Origin: Poriferisodalis sp022821985
Lineage (GTDB): Bacteria; Actinomycetota; Acidimicrobiia; Acidimicrobiales; Poriferisodalaceae
Direction of reading: 5' to 3'
Assembly (NCBI RefSeq): GCF_965219595.1
Contig: NZ_OZ244781.1
Coordinates: 434,001 to 498,000 of the forward strand
Length of the DNA: 64,000 bases
The position numbers and the translations under genes are program-made. Shown here piece after piece: positions 19,335 through 28,052 of this stretch; the stretch's first letter is position 1; each line of letters opens with the position of its first letter. Under the pieces are notes generated by a model. It did no database searches, was not told the origin of the DNA, and was given only the letters and a program-made list of their open reading frames with translations.

Positions 19335-19516
19335 GTCGATCCCCTATTCCGTGAGGCCTCGCGGCCCGTCTCCGCAGAGTCAACGGCGGATATTCGCAGA
19401 ATGTCGCTGCCAGCGCACTCGCAGGGGCGCAAGCGGCGACACAGTCTGCCCACGACGGGCGCCCGATGACTCGCTCGGATGCGGGATCCTGGCTCAGAAT
19501 CGCCTGCTTCGGGCCA

Positions 19517-19522
19517 TACGCT
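19517..19522 (+). promoter_or_regulatory. Putative -10 element of a leaderless promoter (TACGCT)
   Basis: TACGCT fits TANNNT and lies six bases before ATG 19529, with no ribosome-binding site between. The same arrangement recurs at 23673, 25601, 34034 and 53518. GGCTCAGAATCG at 19491-19502 sits where a -35 element would be. Confidence 0.45.
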
Positions 19523-19528
19523 GCGCGC

Positions 19529-20824
19529 ATGAAGCGACTCGCATCGGCCTTGCTGTGCTTCGGTCTGCTGGCGGCCGCCTGCAGCCGCGCCGACGAAGCA
19601 GCGCCGACTAGCACCGCCCCGCCTCCAGCCACCACCGCTGCACCGCCGGTCACCACCGCTGCGCCACCGACGACCGCCGCGCAGCAGGACGAGCCGGATG
19701 GCGAGGCCGCCGACGGCGAGCAGCTCGATCCGCTCGACGCCGCGATTGGGGACTGGATGGAGCGCACTGGTGCGCCCGGCCTCGTGCTGGCTATGACGCA
19801 AGGCGGTGCCGAACCCATGACCCTCGCTTGGGGTGTGAGCGACCTCGCGACGGGCGCTCCCATGACCGTCGATCACCACGTGCGTATCGGCTCGGTCACC
19901 AAGTCGGTCACCGCAGCCGTGGTGCTGCAGCTCGTCGCGGAAGGCCTGGTGGAGCTCGACGCGCCGGTTGCGCAGTACCTGGGCGACGACTGGGCACCGG
20001 GATACGAGCACGCCGCCGCGGTCACCGTGCGTGACCTGCTGGGGCACACCTCGGGCTTCGTCGAGTACGCGTTCGACGTCAGCTTCTACCAACTCGCAGC
20101 GCCCCGGTTGGCCGAGCAGATCTCACCCGAGGAGATCTTGGAGTTCGCTTCCCAGTACGGACCCGTGGCTGAGCTGGGCACCGAATTCCACTACAACACC
20201 ACCGGCTATCTCGCTGCGGGCCTGCTCATCGAAGCGGTGACCGGCAACACGGCAGCCGCAGAACTGCGGGCTCGCGTGTTCGAACCGCTCGGCCTCAAGC
20301 ACACCTACCTCACGCCCGACGAGTTTCCGCCCGAGCCCACGGCGAACGGGTACGTCGGCGGCACGATCGGCTACCTGATGGGGCCGCTGCTGGGACTCAC
20401 CACCGACAACCAGATCACTCACAACGACGCCATCTTCGTGGACATCGGCACCGTGCCGAGCGACTTCGCCCGTTCCGCGGGATGGACCGGCGGCGGCATC
20501 GAAGCACAGATCGGTGACGTGGCGCTGCTGATCCGGGGCCTCTTCGCGACCGACATCCTCGATGAAGACCAGGTCGCCCTCATGACAGCAGGTCACCCGG
20601 ATCCCGCCAACAGCTACGGCCTGGGCATCTCGACCGACGAGATGCTCGGCCTGACGATCTACACCCATGGCGGCGGTGTGCCCGGCTTCCGCACCATCGC
20701 GGCGTACGCGCCCGGGTTCGATCTCGGCGTCGCGCTGACGACCAACCTGCTGGGTCTCGAGGGTGACGACGATGTTGGGGGCCTGCTGGAAGCGCTGGCC
20801 CCGATCCTGGCTGCAATGAACTGA
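19529..20824 (+). CDS. Serine hydrolase lipoprotein of the beta-lactamase / penicillin-binding family
   Basis: 431 residues. A lipoprotein-type signal ends at AAAC (Cys18) and is followed by a Thr/Ala/Pro low-complexity spacer to ~residue 52. The class C beta-lactamase/EstB-like domain has SVTK with Ser122 and Lys125, HTSG, and HGGG near the end. The second motif reads YNT (222-224) where YxN is usual, so it is more likely an esterase or peptidase than a true beta-lactamase. ATG 19529 is preferred to the longer frame because it begins the signal peptide. It acts outside the membrane. Confidence 0.9.
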   Translation: MKRLASALLCFGLLAAACSRADEAAPTSTAPPPATTAAPPVTTAAPPTTAAQQDEPDGEAADGEQLDPLDAAIGDWMERTGAPGLVLAMTQGGAEPMTLAWGVSDLATGAPMTVDHHVRIGSVTKSVTAAVVLQLVAEGLVELDAPVAQYLGDDWAPGYEHAAAVTVRDLLGHTSGFVEYAFDVSFYQLAAPRLAEQISPEEILEFASQYGPVAELGTEFHYNTTGYLAAGLLIEAVTGNTAAAELRARVFEPLGLKHTYLTPDEFPPEPTANGYVGGTIGYLMGPLLGLTTDNQITHNDAIFVDIGTVPSDFARSAGWTGGGIEAQIGDVALLIRGLFATDILDEDQVALMTAGHPDPANSYGLGISTDEMLGLTIYTHGGGVPGFRTIAAYAPGFDLGVALTTNLLGLEGDDDVGGLLEALAPILAAMN

Positions 20825-20911
20825 GGGGGCGGCAGGCCGGCGAGCCTCTCGAAGCGATCGGCCATACTTTCCCCGTCCGACCGGTCCTTGGAGCCGGGCA
20901 AGGGGGCAGCA

Positions 20912-23584
20912 GTGAGTCAGTTGTTGGCCGGTATCCGGGTGCTGGAGCTCGCATCGGGAATCTCGGGTCCGTACCTGGGGAAGCTCTTCGCCGACCACGG
21001 CGCCGACGTCATCAAGGTGGAGCCGCCCAGCGGGGACCCGTCCCGCCGTCATGGACCATGGGGCGAGGCTGCAACGACGCCGCACGGTGCTGACAGCCTG
21101 GAGCAGTCGCCGCTCTTCCTGCACCTGAACACCAACAAGCGCAGCGTGATCGCCGACATCGGCTGCGATGCGCCCAACGCAGGCGACGTCGAGTTGGTCC
21201 GGGCCCTGGCAGCGAGCTCAGACATCGTGATCGAAGCCTTCCCGCCAGGCCATCTGGACCACGTCGGCCTTGGTTACGAGGTCCTGTGCAGTCTGCGGCC
21301 GGGCATCGTGCTCACGTCGATCACACCGTTCGGACAGACCGGTCCCTATGCCGAGGCCGGCTATCGCGGCAGCGACATCGTCACCTATGCCATGGGCGGC
21401 CCCATGTGGGGCACCGGCATCAACGAACGCGAGCCGGTCAAGCTGAGCGGCGACGTCACGACCTATCAGGTCGGCAATCTGGCGGCGGTGCCGACACTGG
21501 CGGCGCTCATGATGAGCCAGCGGATGGGACGGTCCACGCATATCGACATCTCAGCCTTCGAAGCCCAAGCAGGCACGATTGACCGCCGCGCCTCATACCT
21601 GCTCTATGAGGCATATACCGGTTCGGATGTCGGGCGCGAGGCTCGGCAGCCTCAGCGGGCGTCTCCGGTTGGCTTCTATCCCACCGCAAACGGATGGGCG
21701 TTGGTATTCACGTTGCCGTCGTGGGCGCCGCGCATGGTGAAGACACTCATCGATGCCGGTCTGGGAGGCGATGAAGGCAGCGGCGACTCGCTGGCCGAGC
21801 GTTTCGCCAATCCGGCATGGATCGCTGATCCGGACCTGCCCGACATCGTCGAGACCTCGCTGTTCATGTGGCTGGCGGGGCACACCCAGGACACGGTGGC
21901 AGCCGCGGCACAAGTCAACAAGTGGGGCGTCACACCCCTGAACGCACCCCTCGATCTGCTCGACGATCCGCACTTCGCAGCTCGTGGCTTCTTCGTGCCG
22001 GTCGAGCACGCGGCAGCTGGCACCGTCACCCAGCTCGACGCGCCGTTTCGGGTACATGCGGCACCCCAAGCCGATCCTGCGGTGTCCGAACGTGTCGCTC
22101 CGCGCCCGGCGCCGTTGCTGGGCGAACACGATGCCGACGTTCGGGCCGGCATCGCCGAATCGACGCCCCCCGAAACCGCCGGCGGCGACGATCGGACAGC
22201 GGACGCTGCGACCGCGAAGCCGCCGGCTCGACTGCCGCTCGAGGGCATACGCGTCCTGGACTTGACAGTGGTCTGGGCGGGACCCGCCTGCACCATGTAC
22301 CTGGGGGATCTCGGCGCACAGGTCATCAGGGTGGACAATCCGTTCGTGTTCCCGACGGCCACCCGGGGACTGATGCCCCGCCCGCCCCGGGAGATCAACC
22401 CCGAACTTGGACCGCTGTCTGGTTACCCCGATCACGACCCAGGGCGCCGGCCCTGGAACCGCCAGAACCTCTTCAGCGCGCATGCTCGCGGCAAGCTCAG
22501 CTGCACCCTCGATCCCCGGACCGAGCTCGGGCGCGCCACGCTGCATCGCCTGCTGCGCGAGTGCGACGTGATCGTTGAGAACAATTCGCTGGGCGTGCTG
22601 CCGAAGCTGGGTCTCGACTGGGAGACGGTGCACGCCGTCAACCCCCGCACCATCGTGCTGCGGATGCCGCCGATGGGACTCGAAGGTCCGTATGCCGACT
22701 GGGTCGGATTCGGCGCCAATTTCGAGTCACTGTGCGGGTTGACCGGGCTGCGCGGGTACGCCGACGAGGACCCCACCAGCCTCACCTCGGTCTTCCACAT
22801 GGATCCCGCGAGTGCTGCGACTGCGGCGTTCGCCCTGCTCGCAGTGCTTCGACGCCGCGACGGCATCGACGGAGCTGGCGGCACCGGCAGAGGCGAACTG
22901 ATCGAGTTCTCCCAGTCGGAGAACGTCATGCAGCACATCGGCGAGTACTTCATCGACGCTGCGGCCTCCCGAACCCGCCATCAACCCGTCGGCAACCGCT
23001 CGATCGCTCGTGCCCCGCAAGGCTGCTATCGCTGCGCTGTGGACCCCGCCCGGCCTGATCACGACGACGAGTGGGCGGTCATCGCGTGCGAGACAGATGA
23101 CGACTGGCAATCGTTGGCCCGGCTGATCGATCAGGACCTCGCCGACACGGCTGCACCGCTGGCCGACGACGACCGGCTCGCGACGCTGAGCGGGCGCTTG
23201 GAACACTATGCCGACATCGACACACGCATCAGCGCCTGGACCGCAACCCGCACCTCCGCTGAAGTGTTCCACCGGTGCCAGCAGGCAGGTGTGCCCGCCG
23301 GCCCGGTGCTGCGAGAGTCGCAGCTGCGAGCCGACCCGCAGATGGGCGACCGAGCGTGGTTCCGCGAGAACGGCTCCGTCGAGCAGGGCTGGCACAGCTT
23401 CCCCGGACGGCAATGGCGCTGGGACGGCCCCGAGATGCCGTGGCGGCCCATCGGCATCCTCGGCGACGCCAACGAGTACGTGTACCGCGATCTGCTGGGC
23501 CTCGACGAGGCCGAATGGCAGGCGTTGTGCGACGAGGGCCATATCACCCGCGACTACAAGCACCCCGACGGCACGTCGATGTAG
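20912..23584 (+). CDS. Tandem (double-domain) CaiB/BaiF family CoA-transferase
   Basis: 890 residues from GTG 20912 (AGGGGG six bases upstream), made of two class III CoA-transferase domains (about 1-430 and 455-890) in one chain. Class III enzymes are normally ~400-residue interlocked dimers, so the fusion may be an internal heterodimer. At the nucleophile position domain 1 reads TYQVG (Thr instead of Asp), while domain 2 keeps Asp (HMDPASA). This suggests one working and one structural half. A second protein of the same design is at 35878. The gene opens a plus-strand run of catabolic genes. Confidence 0.9.
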   Translation: MSQLLAGIRVLELASGISGPYLGKLFADHGADVIKVEPPSGDPSRRHGPWGEAATTPHGADSLEQSPLFLHLNTNKRSVIADIGCDAPNAGDVELVRALAASSDIVIEAFPPGHLDHVGLGYEVLCSLRPGIVLTSITPFGQTGPYAEAGYRGSDIVTYAMGGPMWGTGINEREPVKLSGDVTTYQVGNLAAVPTLAALMMSQRMGRSTHIDISAFEAQAGTIDRRASYLLYEAYTGSDVGREARQPQRASPVGFYPTANGWALVFTLPSWAPRMVKTLIDAGLGGDEGSGDSLAERFANPAWIADPDLPDIVETSLFMWLAGHTQDTVAAAAQVNKWGVTPLNAPLDLLDDPHFAARGFFVPVEHAAAGTVTQLDAPFRVHAAPQADPAVSERVAPRPAPLLGEHDADVRAGIAESTPPETAGGDDRTADAATAKPPARLPLEGIRVLDLTVVWAGPACTMYLGDLGAQVIRVDNPFVFPTATRGLMPRPPREINPELGPLSGYPDHDPGRRPWNRQNLFSAHARGKLSCTLDPRTELGRATLHRLLRECDVIVENNSLGVLPKLGLDWETVHAVNPRTIVLRMPPMGLEGPYADWVGFGANFESLCGLTGLRGYADEDPTSLTSVFHMDPASAATAAFALLAVLRRRDGIDGAGGTGRGELIEFSQSENVMQHIGEYFIDAAASRTRHQPVGNRSIARAPQGCYRCAVDPARPDHDDEWAVIACETDDDWQSLARLIDQDLADTAAPLADDDRLATLSGRLEHYADIDTRISAWTATRTSAEVFHRCQQAGVPAGPVLRESQLRADPQMGDRAWFRENGSVEQGWHSFPGRQWRWDGPEMPWRPIGILGDANEYVYRDLLGLDEAEWQALCDEGHITRDYKHPDGTSM

Positions 23585-23672
23585 CCGCGCAGCCCGGGCC
23601 CGAGCGGCCCGCGAGCGCAGCGAACAAGAGCGGGGAGCGCAGACGCCCCTGATGGGGGCCGCGCAGCACGGG

Positions 23673-23678
23673 TAGATT
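23673..23678 (+). promoter_or_regulatory. Putative -10 element of a leaderless promoter (TAGATT)
   Basis: TAGATT lies exactly six bases before ATG 23685 of the UGA-containing oxidoreductase, with no ribosome-binding site between them, matching the spacing at 19517 and 25601. It supports ATG 23685, upstream of the UGA, as the real start. Confidence 0.45.
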
Positions 23679-23684
23679 GCCCGC

Positions 23685-24347
23685 ATGGCAACTGACACGG
23701 GAACCGAAGCCGCCGAGATCGAGTTCTGGGTAGACCCCATCTGACCTTGGTGCTGGGTGACGGCCAGGTGGGTCGTCGATGACGTTGCTTCCGAACGCAA
23801 CCTGAAGGTGAAGTGGCAGCCGATCAGCCTGCTCTTCAAGAACGAGCCCCCGACAGACAGCCCCTACTACGACGCCGTCGTGGTGACGCACGGCCAGCTG
23901 CGGGTGATGGAATCGATCCGGGCCGCCGAGGGCGACGAAGCCGTGTTCGGCGTCTACTGGGACTTTGCCAGCCGCATCCACCACGACGGTGACCGCGACT
24001 TCGACATCGCGCAAGCGCTTGAGGCGCTGGGCATCGACCCCGAACACGCCAAGGCAGCCACGGACGAGAAGTGGGATGCCGAGATCCGCACCCGCATGGA
24101 CGAGGGCTTGGCGCTCGTGGGCACCGATGTCGGCACGCCGATCATCGCCCTCAACCGCAGCGACGGGGAGCGCGTGGGAATCTTCGGCCCGGTCATCACG
24201 CGGGCGCCCAAGGGCGAAGACGCCCTGAAGCTGTGGGACGGCATGGTGGCCATGATGGACATCGACGGCTTCTGGGAGCTGAAAAAGACCCGCACTGAGC
24301 GGCCCGAGTTCGGCGAGCGCCCGGTCACCGTCCCGCCAGTCGGCTGA
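23685..24347 (+). CDS. Rv2466c-like (mycothiol-dependent nitroreductase/DsbA family) oxidoreductase with in-frame UGA at active-site Cys: probable selenoprotein
   Basis: Read through one TGA (23742-23744), the frame gives 220 residues, close to the 207 of mycobacterial Rv2466c. The segment before TGA is IEFWVDPI and after it PWCWVTARW, so TGA takes the place of the first cysteine in the family's CPWC redox motif (FWFDPLCPWCW in Rv2466c as I recall it). The product would carry UPWC with Sec20 and Cys23. Downstream family features are intact: GTPII with the cis-proline (150-154), FGPVI, GEDALKLWD and the end ELKKTRTERPEF. Rv2466c uses mycothiol to reduce disulfides and nitro compounds. The alternatives are a nonsense mutation or a base-call error. 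Conventional calling would give only a truncated gene from GTG 23757, lacking the active site. Confidence 0.8.
23743..23774 (+). promoter_or_regulatory. Candidate bacterial SECIS hairpin directly after the UGA
   Basis: CTGG (23753-23756) pairs with CCAG (23764-23767) around the seven-base loop GTGACGG, whose first base is G. GACC (23743-23746) can pair with GGTC (23771-23774) to lengthen the stem across an internal loop. Bacterial SECIS hairpins lie just downstream of the UGA with a G near the start of the apical loop. The loop here starts 13 bases after the UGA, a little closer than usual, and the stem is modest. Confidence 0.35.
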
Positions 24348-24372
24348 GGATCCCTGCAGAGGTTCTAGGTCG

Positions 24373-25545
24373 ATGAGCGGCACGATCCTCGACGATCTCA
24401 AGATCATCGACACCGACAGCCACTGGTCGGAGCCATACGACCTGTGGACGTCGCGGGCACCCGCGAAGTACCGCGACCGTGTGCCGCGCATGACCGAACG
24501 CGACGGCAAGCGCCGCTGGTGGTTCGATGACTCCATCCCGATCGGGCTGCCGATCGCCTCGTCAGTGGTCGATCCCGACGGCCAGAAGGTCACCGGCACG
24601 GTGTTCTTCGACTTCGACAACGAGATGGTGCACCGTGCCAGCTACGACGCCGAGGCTCGGGTTGCCATGCTCGACGAGCTCGGCCTCGATGCGCAGATCA
24701 TGTACCCGAACGTGGCCGGCTTCGGCAACCAGAACTTCCTGAAGTCGCCCGACGACGCCCTGCGGCTCATCTCGGTCGAGATCTACAACGACGCCCTCGC
24801 CGAGTTCCAGGAAGCCAGCGGCCAGCGGGTGTTCGGCATGGCGTTGCTGCCGTGGTGGGATCTCGAAGCTGCAGTGCGCGAGATCGAGCGCTGCCACGCC
24901 AATGGCCTGCGCGGCATCGTGACCTGCTCCAATCCCGAGGAAGCGGGGTTGCCCGATATGGCGACATCGCACTGGGATCCGGTATGGCAGGTGTGCTCAG
25001 ACCTCGCGATGCCGGTCAACTTCCACATCGGCTCGTCGAAGGGGAATCTCGACTACTACGGCAAGGCGCCGTGGCCGTCGTTCGGGCCCGAGCGGAGGCT
25101 GGCAGTCGGCTCGGCGAACCTGTTCATGGGCAACGCCCGGATTGTCGGCAACATGATCTACTCCGGCGTGCCCGAGCGCTTCCCGGACGTGAAGTTCGTC
25201 TCGGTCGAGAGCGGCGTGGGCTGGCTGCCCTTCTTCCTCGAAGTGCTCGACCACCAGATGCACGAGACGGCGCCCAACGAGCTGGCCGAACTGTCGATGC
25301 TGCCCTCCGACTACTTCCGCCGCCAGTTCTACGGTTGCTTCTGGTTCGAGCGTTCAACGGTTAGGCCCACGCTTGAGTACGTAGGCGCCCAGTCACTCAT
25401 GTTCGAGACCGACTTCCCCCACCCCACCTGCCTCTACCCCCGCGACGACCACGACCTGGTCAAAGCACTCGAGGGAATCCCCCGCGACGACGTCGAGCGC
25501 ATCATGTCGCTCAACGCCGCCGAGCTCTACCGCATCGACATCTGA
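24373..25545 (+). CDS. Amidohydrolase family 2 (metal-dependent hydrolase)
   Basis: 390 residues, a PF04909 TIM-barrel protein with DTDSH (residues 13-17), NFHIGSS on the barrel, ESGVGW and the C-terminal ETDFPHPT containing the metal aspartate. It is similar in design to the protein at 1541 but diverged. It probably decarboxylates or hydrolyses an aromatic or cyclic acid. It follows the UGA-containing oxidoreductase by 25 bases and precedes a luciferase-like monooxygenase, so the three may be expressed together. Confidence 0.9.
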   Translation: MSGTILDDLKIIDTDSHWSEPYDLWTSRAPAKYRDRVPRMTERDGKRRWWFDDSIPIGLPIASSVVDPDGQKVTGTVFFDFDNEMVHRASYDAEARVAMLDELGLDAQIMYPNVAGFGNQNFLKSPDDALRLISVEIYNDALAEFQEASGQRVFGMALLPWWDLEAAVREIERCHANGLRGIVTCSNPEEAGLPDMATSHWDPVWQVCSDLAMPVNFHIGSSKGNLDYYGKAPWPSFGPERRLAVGSANLFMGNARIVGNMIYSGVPERFPDVKFVSVESGVGWLPFFLEVLDHQMHETAPNELAELSMLPSDYFRRQFYGCFWFERSTVRPTLEYVGAQSLMFETDFPHPTCLYPRDDHDLVKALEGIPRDDVERIMSLNAAELYRIDI

Positions 25546-25600
25546 TTCAGCTCGGCCCGGTCATCGGCCGCCCTCCCGACAGCGGCAGACCCCGCTGGGC

Positions 25601-25606
25601 TAGAAC
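25601..25606 (+). promoter_or_regulatory. Putative -10 element of a leaderless promoter (TAGAAC)
   Basis: TAGAAC lies six bases before ATG 25613, with no Shine-Dalgarno sequence. The last base departs from TANNNT, so this is weaker than the others, but the spacing is the same. Confidence 0.3.
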
Positions 25607-25612
25607 AGCGTG

Positions 25613-26818
25613 ATGAAGTTTGGGATCTTCTACGAGCTGTCGGTGCCGCGGCCGTTCAGCCGGGCCAACGAATGGCTGACATACCACAATGCGCTCGAAC
25701 AGTGCCGGGTGGCCGACGAGCTGGGGTTCGACCACGTCTGGGCGGTGGAGCATCACTTCTTGGAGGAGTACTCGCACTGCCCCGCGCCCGAGGTGTTCCT
25801 CACGGCCGTCGCGGCGCAGACTCAGCGCATCCGGGTGGGCCACGGTGCGGTGGTGTGCGTGCCCGAGATGAACAACCCCATCCGGGTTGCCGAGCGGGCG
25901 GCCGCGCTCGACATCATCTCGAATGGCCGCCTGGAGCTGGGCACAGCCAGGTCGAGCACGTGGACCGAGCTCGGCGGATTCTGCGCCGATCCCGACGACA
26001 CGAAGAAGACGTGGGACGAGTTCTGTCGGGTGATCCCGCAGATGTGGACCGACGATGACTTCGGCTGGGAGGGCGCCCGTTTCGAGATGCCGGCCCGCAA
26101 CGTCATCCCCAAGCCGTTCCAGGAGCCGCACCCGCCCATGTGGGTGACGGTGACTACGCCGGGCACCGAGCTGGACGCTGCCGAGCGAGGGCTGGGGTGC
26201 CTGGGGGTGAGCGCCGCCCCGTTCGCCGAGCAGGAACGCCGTACGAAGGAGTACTACCGCCGCGTGGCGAACTGTGATCCGGTCGGCAGCTTCGTGAACG
26301 ACCAGGTCCACACGCTCAACTTCTTGTACTGCCACGAGGACTACCGCCAGGCGGCGGCGCTGGGCCTGCCGATGGTGGGCGCATTCAGCATGTCGAACGC
26401 GCACCTGTACTTCACCCGCGAGGCGTACCCGACCCGGGCGTACCAGACGCTCGGCAATGCCGGTGCTGCACTGCGCAGCCGCGGGACGCCGAACGGCAGC
26501 ACACCTGCTGATGACCCGAGCGTGGCCAAGGGCTTGCCCGAAGGCGTCGGCATCGGCGACCCCGACCATCTCGTGCGGACTATCCGCAAGTGGGAGGACG
26601 TCGGCGTGACCGGCATCAACTTCCTGCTCAACGCCATGGAGATGATCCCCCAGCAGCAGGTGCTCGACAGCCTGCGGCTGTTCGCGACCGAGGTCATCCC
26701 GCAGTTCCAGACGGCGGACGAGCGGGCTGCCCGCGTGCAGGCACCGACCACCGTTCCCGAGGTCAGTTCACCTGATGGGTCTGCGCACTCGACGATGCCC
26801 GCTGGAGCGAGCCGATGA
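25613..26818 (+). CDS. LLM-class flavin-dependent monooxygenase (luciferase-like)
   Basis: 401 residues beginning MKFGIFYELSVPRP, with the alpha-subunit-like signature GFDHVWAVEHHF, RIRVGHGAVVCVP, and ELGTARSSTW around the flavin site. Such proteins oxygenate substrates with reduced FMN or F420; Acidimicrobiia commonly use F420, but the cofactor is not decided here. The last ~40 residues are low complexity. GTG 25610 is an alternative start; ATG 25613 is chosen from its spacing to the upstream -10 box. The stop overlaps the next gene by four bases. Confidence 0.9.
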   Translation: MKFGIFYELSVPRPFSRANEWLTYHNALEQCRVADELGFDHVWAVEHHFLEEYSHCPAPEVFLTAVAAQTQRIRVGHGAVVCVPEMNNPIRVAERAAALDIISNGRLELGTARSSTWTELGGFCADPDDTKKTWDEFCRVIPQMWTDDDFGWEGARFEMPARNVIPKPFQEPHPPMWVTVTTPGTELDAAERGLGCLGVSAAPFAEQERRTKEYYRRVANCDPVGSFVNDQVHTLNFLYCHEDYRQAAALGLPMVGAFSMSNAHLYFTREAYPTRAYQTLGNAGAALRSRGTPNGSTPADDPSVAKGLPEGVGIGDPDHLVRTIRKWEDVGVTGINFLLNAMEMIPQQQVLDSLRLFATEVIPQFQTADERAARVQAPTTVPEVSSPDGSAHSTMPAGASR

Positions 26819-27588
26819 TCTCGGGAACGGCAGCGGTCGACGAGCTGGCCGCCGGTGCACCCGAGATCGCTGCCTTCGGCACAGAGTCGGTGCGGCTCGG
26901 CGGGGTGACGGGCCTGTCACTGGTTGCCGAGCTGCGGCGCCCAGCGCGTGAAGCAGTACTGCCGCCGGGACTGCACCCCATCGTGCCGCCCGCTATGTCC
27001 CTGCTGGCGTGGGATGTGTCTGAGAGCCCATGGGGAGCATTCAGCGCAGCATTCGTCCGCGTGGTGTGCCGCAGCGGCGCCCGCGCCCGGACGTTCTGCG
27101 TCGGCGCAGCCGCCTCCACCGACGACGCCGTTGCTGGCTTGCGGTCGCAGTTCGGCTTTCCTGCGCAGCGGACCCATGTGGCGTTGCGCCGCCACTACGA
27201 CGGCGTCGATCTGACCGTCGCCCCGGCCGGTGAATCCGATAACGGTGCATCGGTAGGGCATGGCGCCGGGCCGATGCTCGAGCTGAGTGCCCTCGATCCC
27301 GATCCGCTGTCGGTAGGCGACCTCCAGCACGTCGGCTCGATGAACCTGGCGCACACACCGCTGGGACTCCGTCTCGTCCAGGTCGAGACGCACCACGAGC
27401 CGTCGCGCGTCGAGCGGCTGGCGGCCCGGATCGACGCGTTCGACGCCGCCGCCTGGGGGCAGCCCCTGCTGGATCCGTACTGGGTCGTGAGCTGCTCGGT
27501 GTCGCTGGAGGACGTCGAGATACCCGCTATCCGCTTCGTCTGCGATCCCGCGTTGCCCGCCGCGGAGGGCACCGAACGGGTGCAGTAA
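26815..27588 (+). CDS. Conserved hypothetical protein, possibly acetoacetate decarboxylase-like fold
   Basis: 257 residues, translationally coupled to the flavin monooxygenase (ATGA overlap). The block LPPGLHPIVPPAM, WGAFSAAFVRVVCRSG and GFPAQRTHVALRRHYDGV recall the acetoacetate decarboxylase superfamily, in which a GxPKK-like segment holds the Schiff-base lysine. Here that segment has no lysine, and in fact the whole protein contains none, so it cannot do Schiff-base decarboxylation. It may be a hydratase/aldolase-like or binding member. Family assignment is tentative. Confidence 0.6.
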   Translation: MISGTAAVDELAAGAPEIAAFGTESVRLGGVTGLSLVAELRRPAREAVLPPGLHPIVPPAMSLLAWDVSESPWGAFSAAFVRVVCRSGARARTFCVGAAASTDDAVAGLRSQFGFPAQRTHVALRRHYDGVDLTVAPAGESDNGASVGHGAGPMLELSALDPDPLSVGDLQHVGSMNLAHTPLGLRLVQVETHHEPSRVERLAARIDAFDAAAWGQPLLDPYWVVSCSVSLEDVEIPAIRFVCDPALPAAEGTERVQ

Positions 27589-27599
27589 TTTTCACTGCC

Positions 27600-28025
27600 A
27601 TGAGCGAGACGGCCGCAGCGACATCTGACACGACCGATGACATGGCCGACGCACCGCAATTGCGGGCGGTGGGAGTGACGATCGATTGCTCCGACCCGGA
27701 GCGCATCGCCGACTTCTGGCAGGCCGCCATCGGCTTCAACACGCGGGTCGGCAACGGGCGTCCCTACATCACGCTGTCGGAAGCCGACGGCGGCCGGATG
27801 CTGAACCACCTGACCATCCAGCGCGTGCCCGAGGCCAAGACGGCCAAGCTGCGTGCACACCTCGATCTGTTCACCCGCGACATGGATACCGAAGTGGCTC
27901 GGCTCGTGGCGCTCGGCGCATCGGTGCTGGTTCCGGCCGCAGAGGAGGTCGCCGGTCACCTCGGCTTCCGGGCCACCGTCATGGCCGATCCCGAGGGCTC
28001 GGAGTTCTGCGTCGTCTCTCGCTGA
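27600..28025 (+). CDS. VOC (glyoxalase/bleomycin resistance) family protein
   Basis: 141 residues. After a ~20-residue Ala/Thr/Asp-rich leader there is one VOC unit: VTIDCSDPERIADFWQAAIGF, HLDLFTRDMDTEVARL and FRATVMADPEGSEFCVV. Members bind a metal or small hydrophobic ligand, often as dimers, and serve as dioxygenases, epimerases or resistance proteins. It ends the plus-strand run and is convergent with the enoyl-CoA hydratase. TAATTT eight bases upstream of ATG may be a leaderless -10 box, partly formed by the previous stop codon. Confidence 0.85.
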   Translation: MSETAAATSDTTDDMADAPQLRAVGVTIDCSDPERIADFWQAAIGFNTRVGNGRPYITLSEADGGRMLNHLTIQRVPEAKTAKLRAHLDLFTRDMDTEVARLVALGASVLVPAAEEVAGHLGFRATVMADPEGSEFCVVSR

Positions 28026-28052
28026 CAGGCCGCCCGAAAGGCGCTCCCGCAG

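Noticed and set aside
23784..23801. GTTGC/GCAAC hairpin as the SECIS element
   Set aside because: A good five-base stem, but it starts about 40 bases after the UGA and its loop begins with T, so it fits the bacterial SECIS rules less well than the nearer hairpin.
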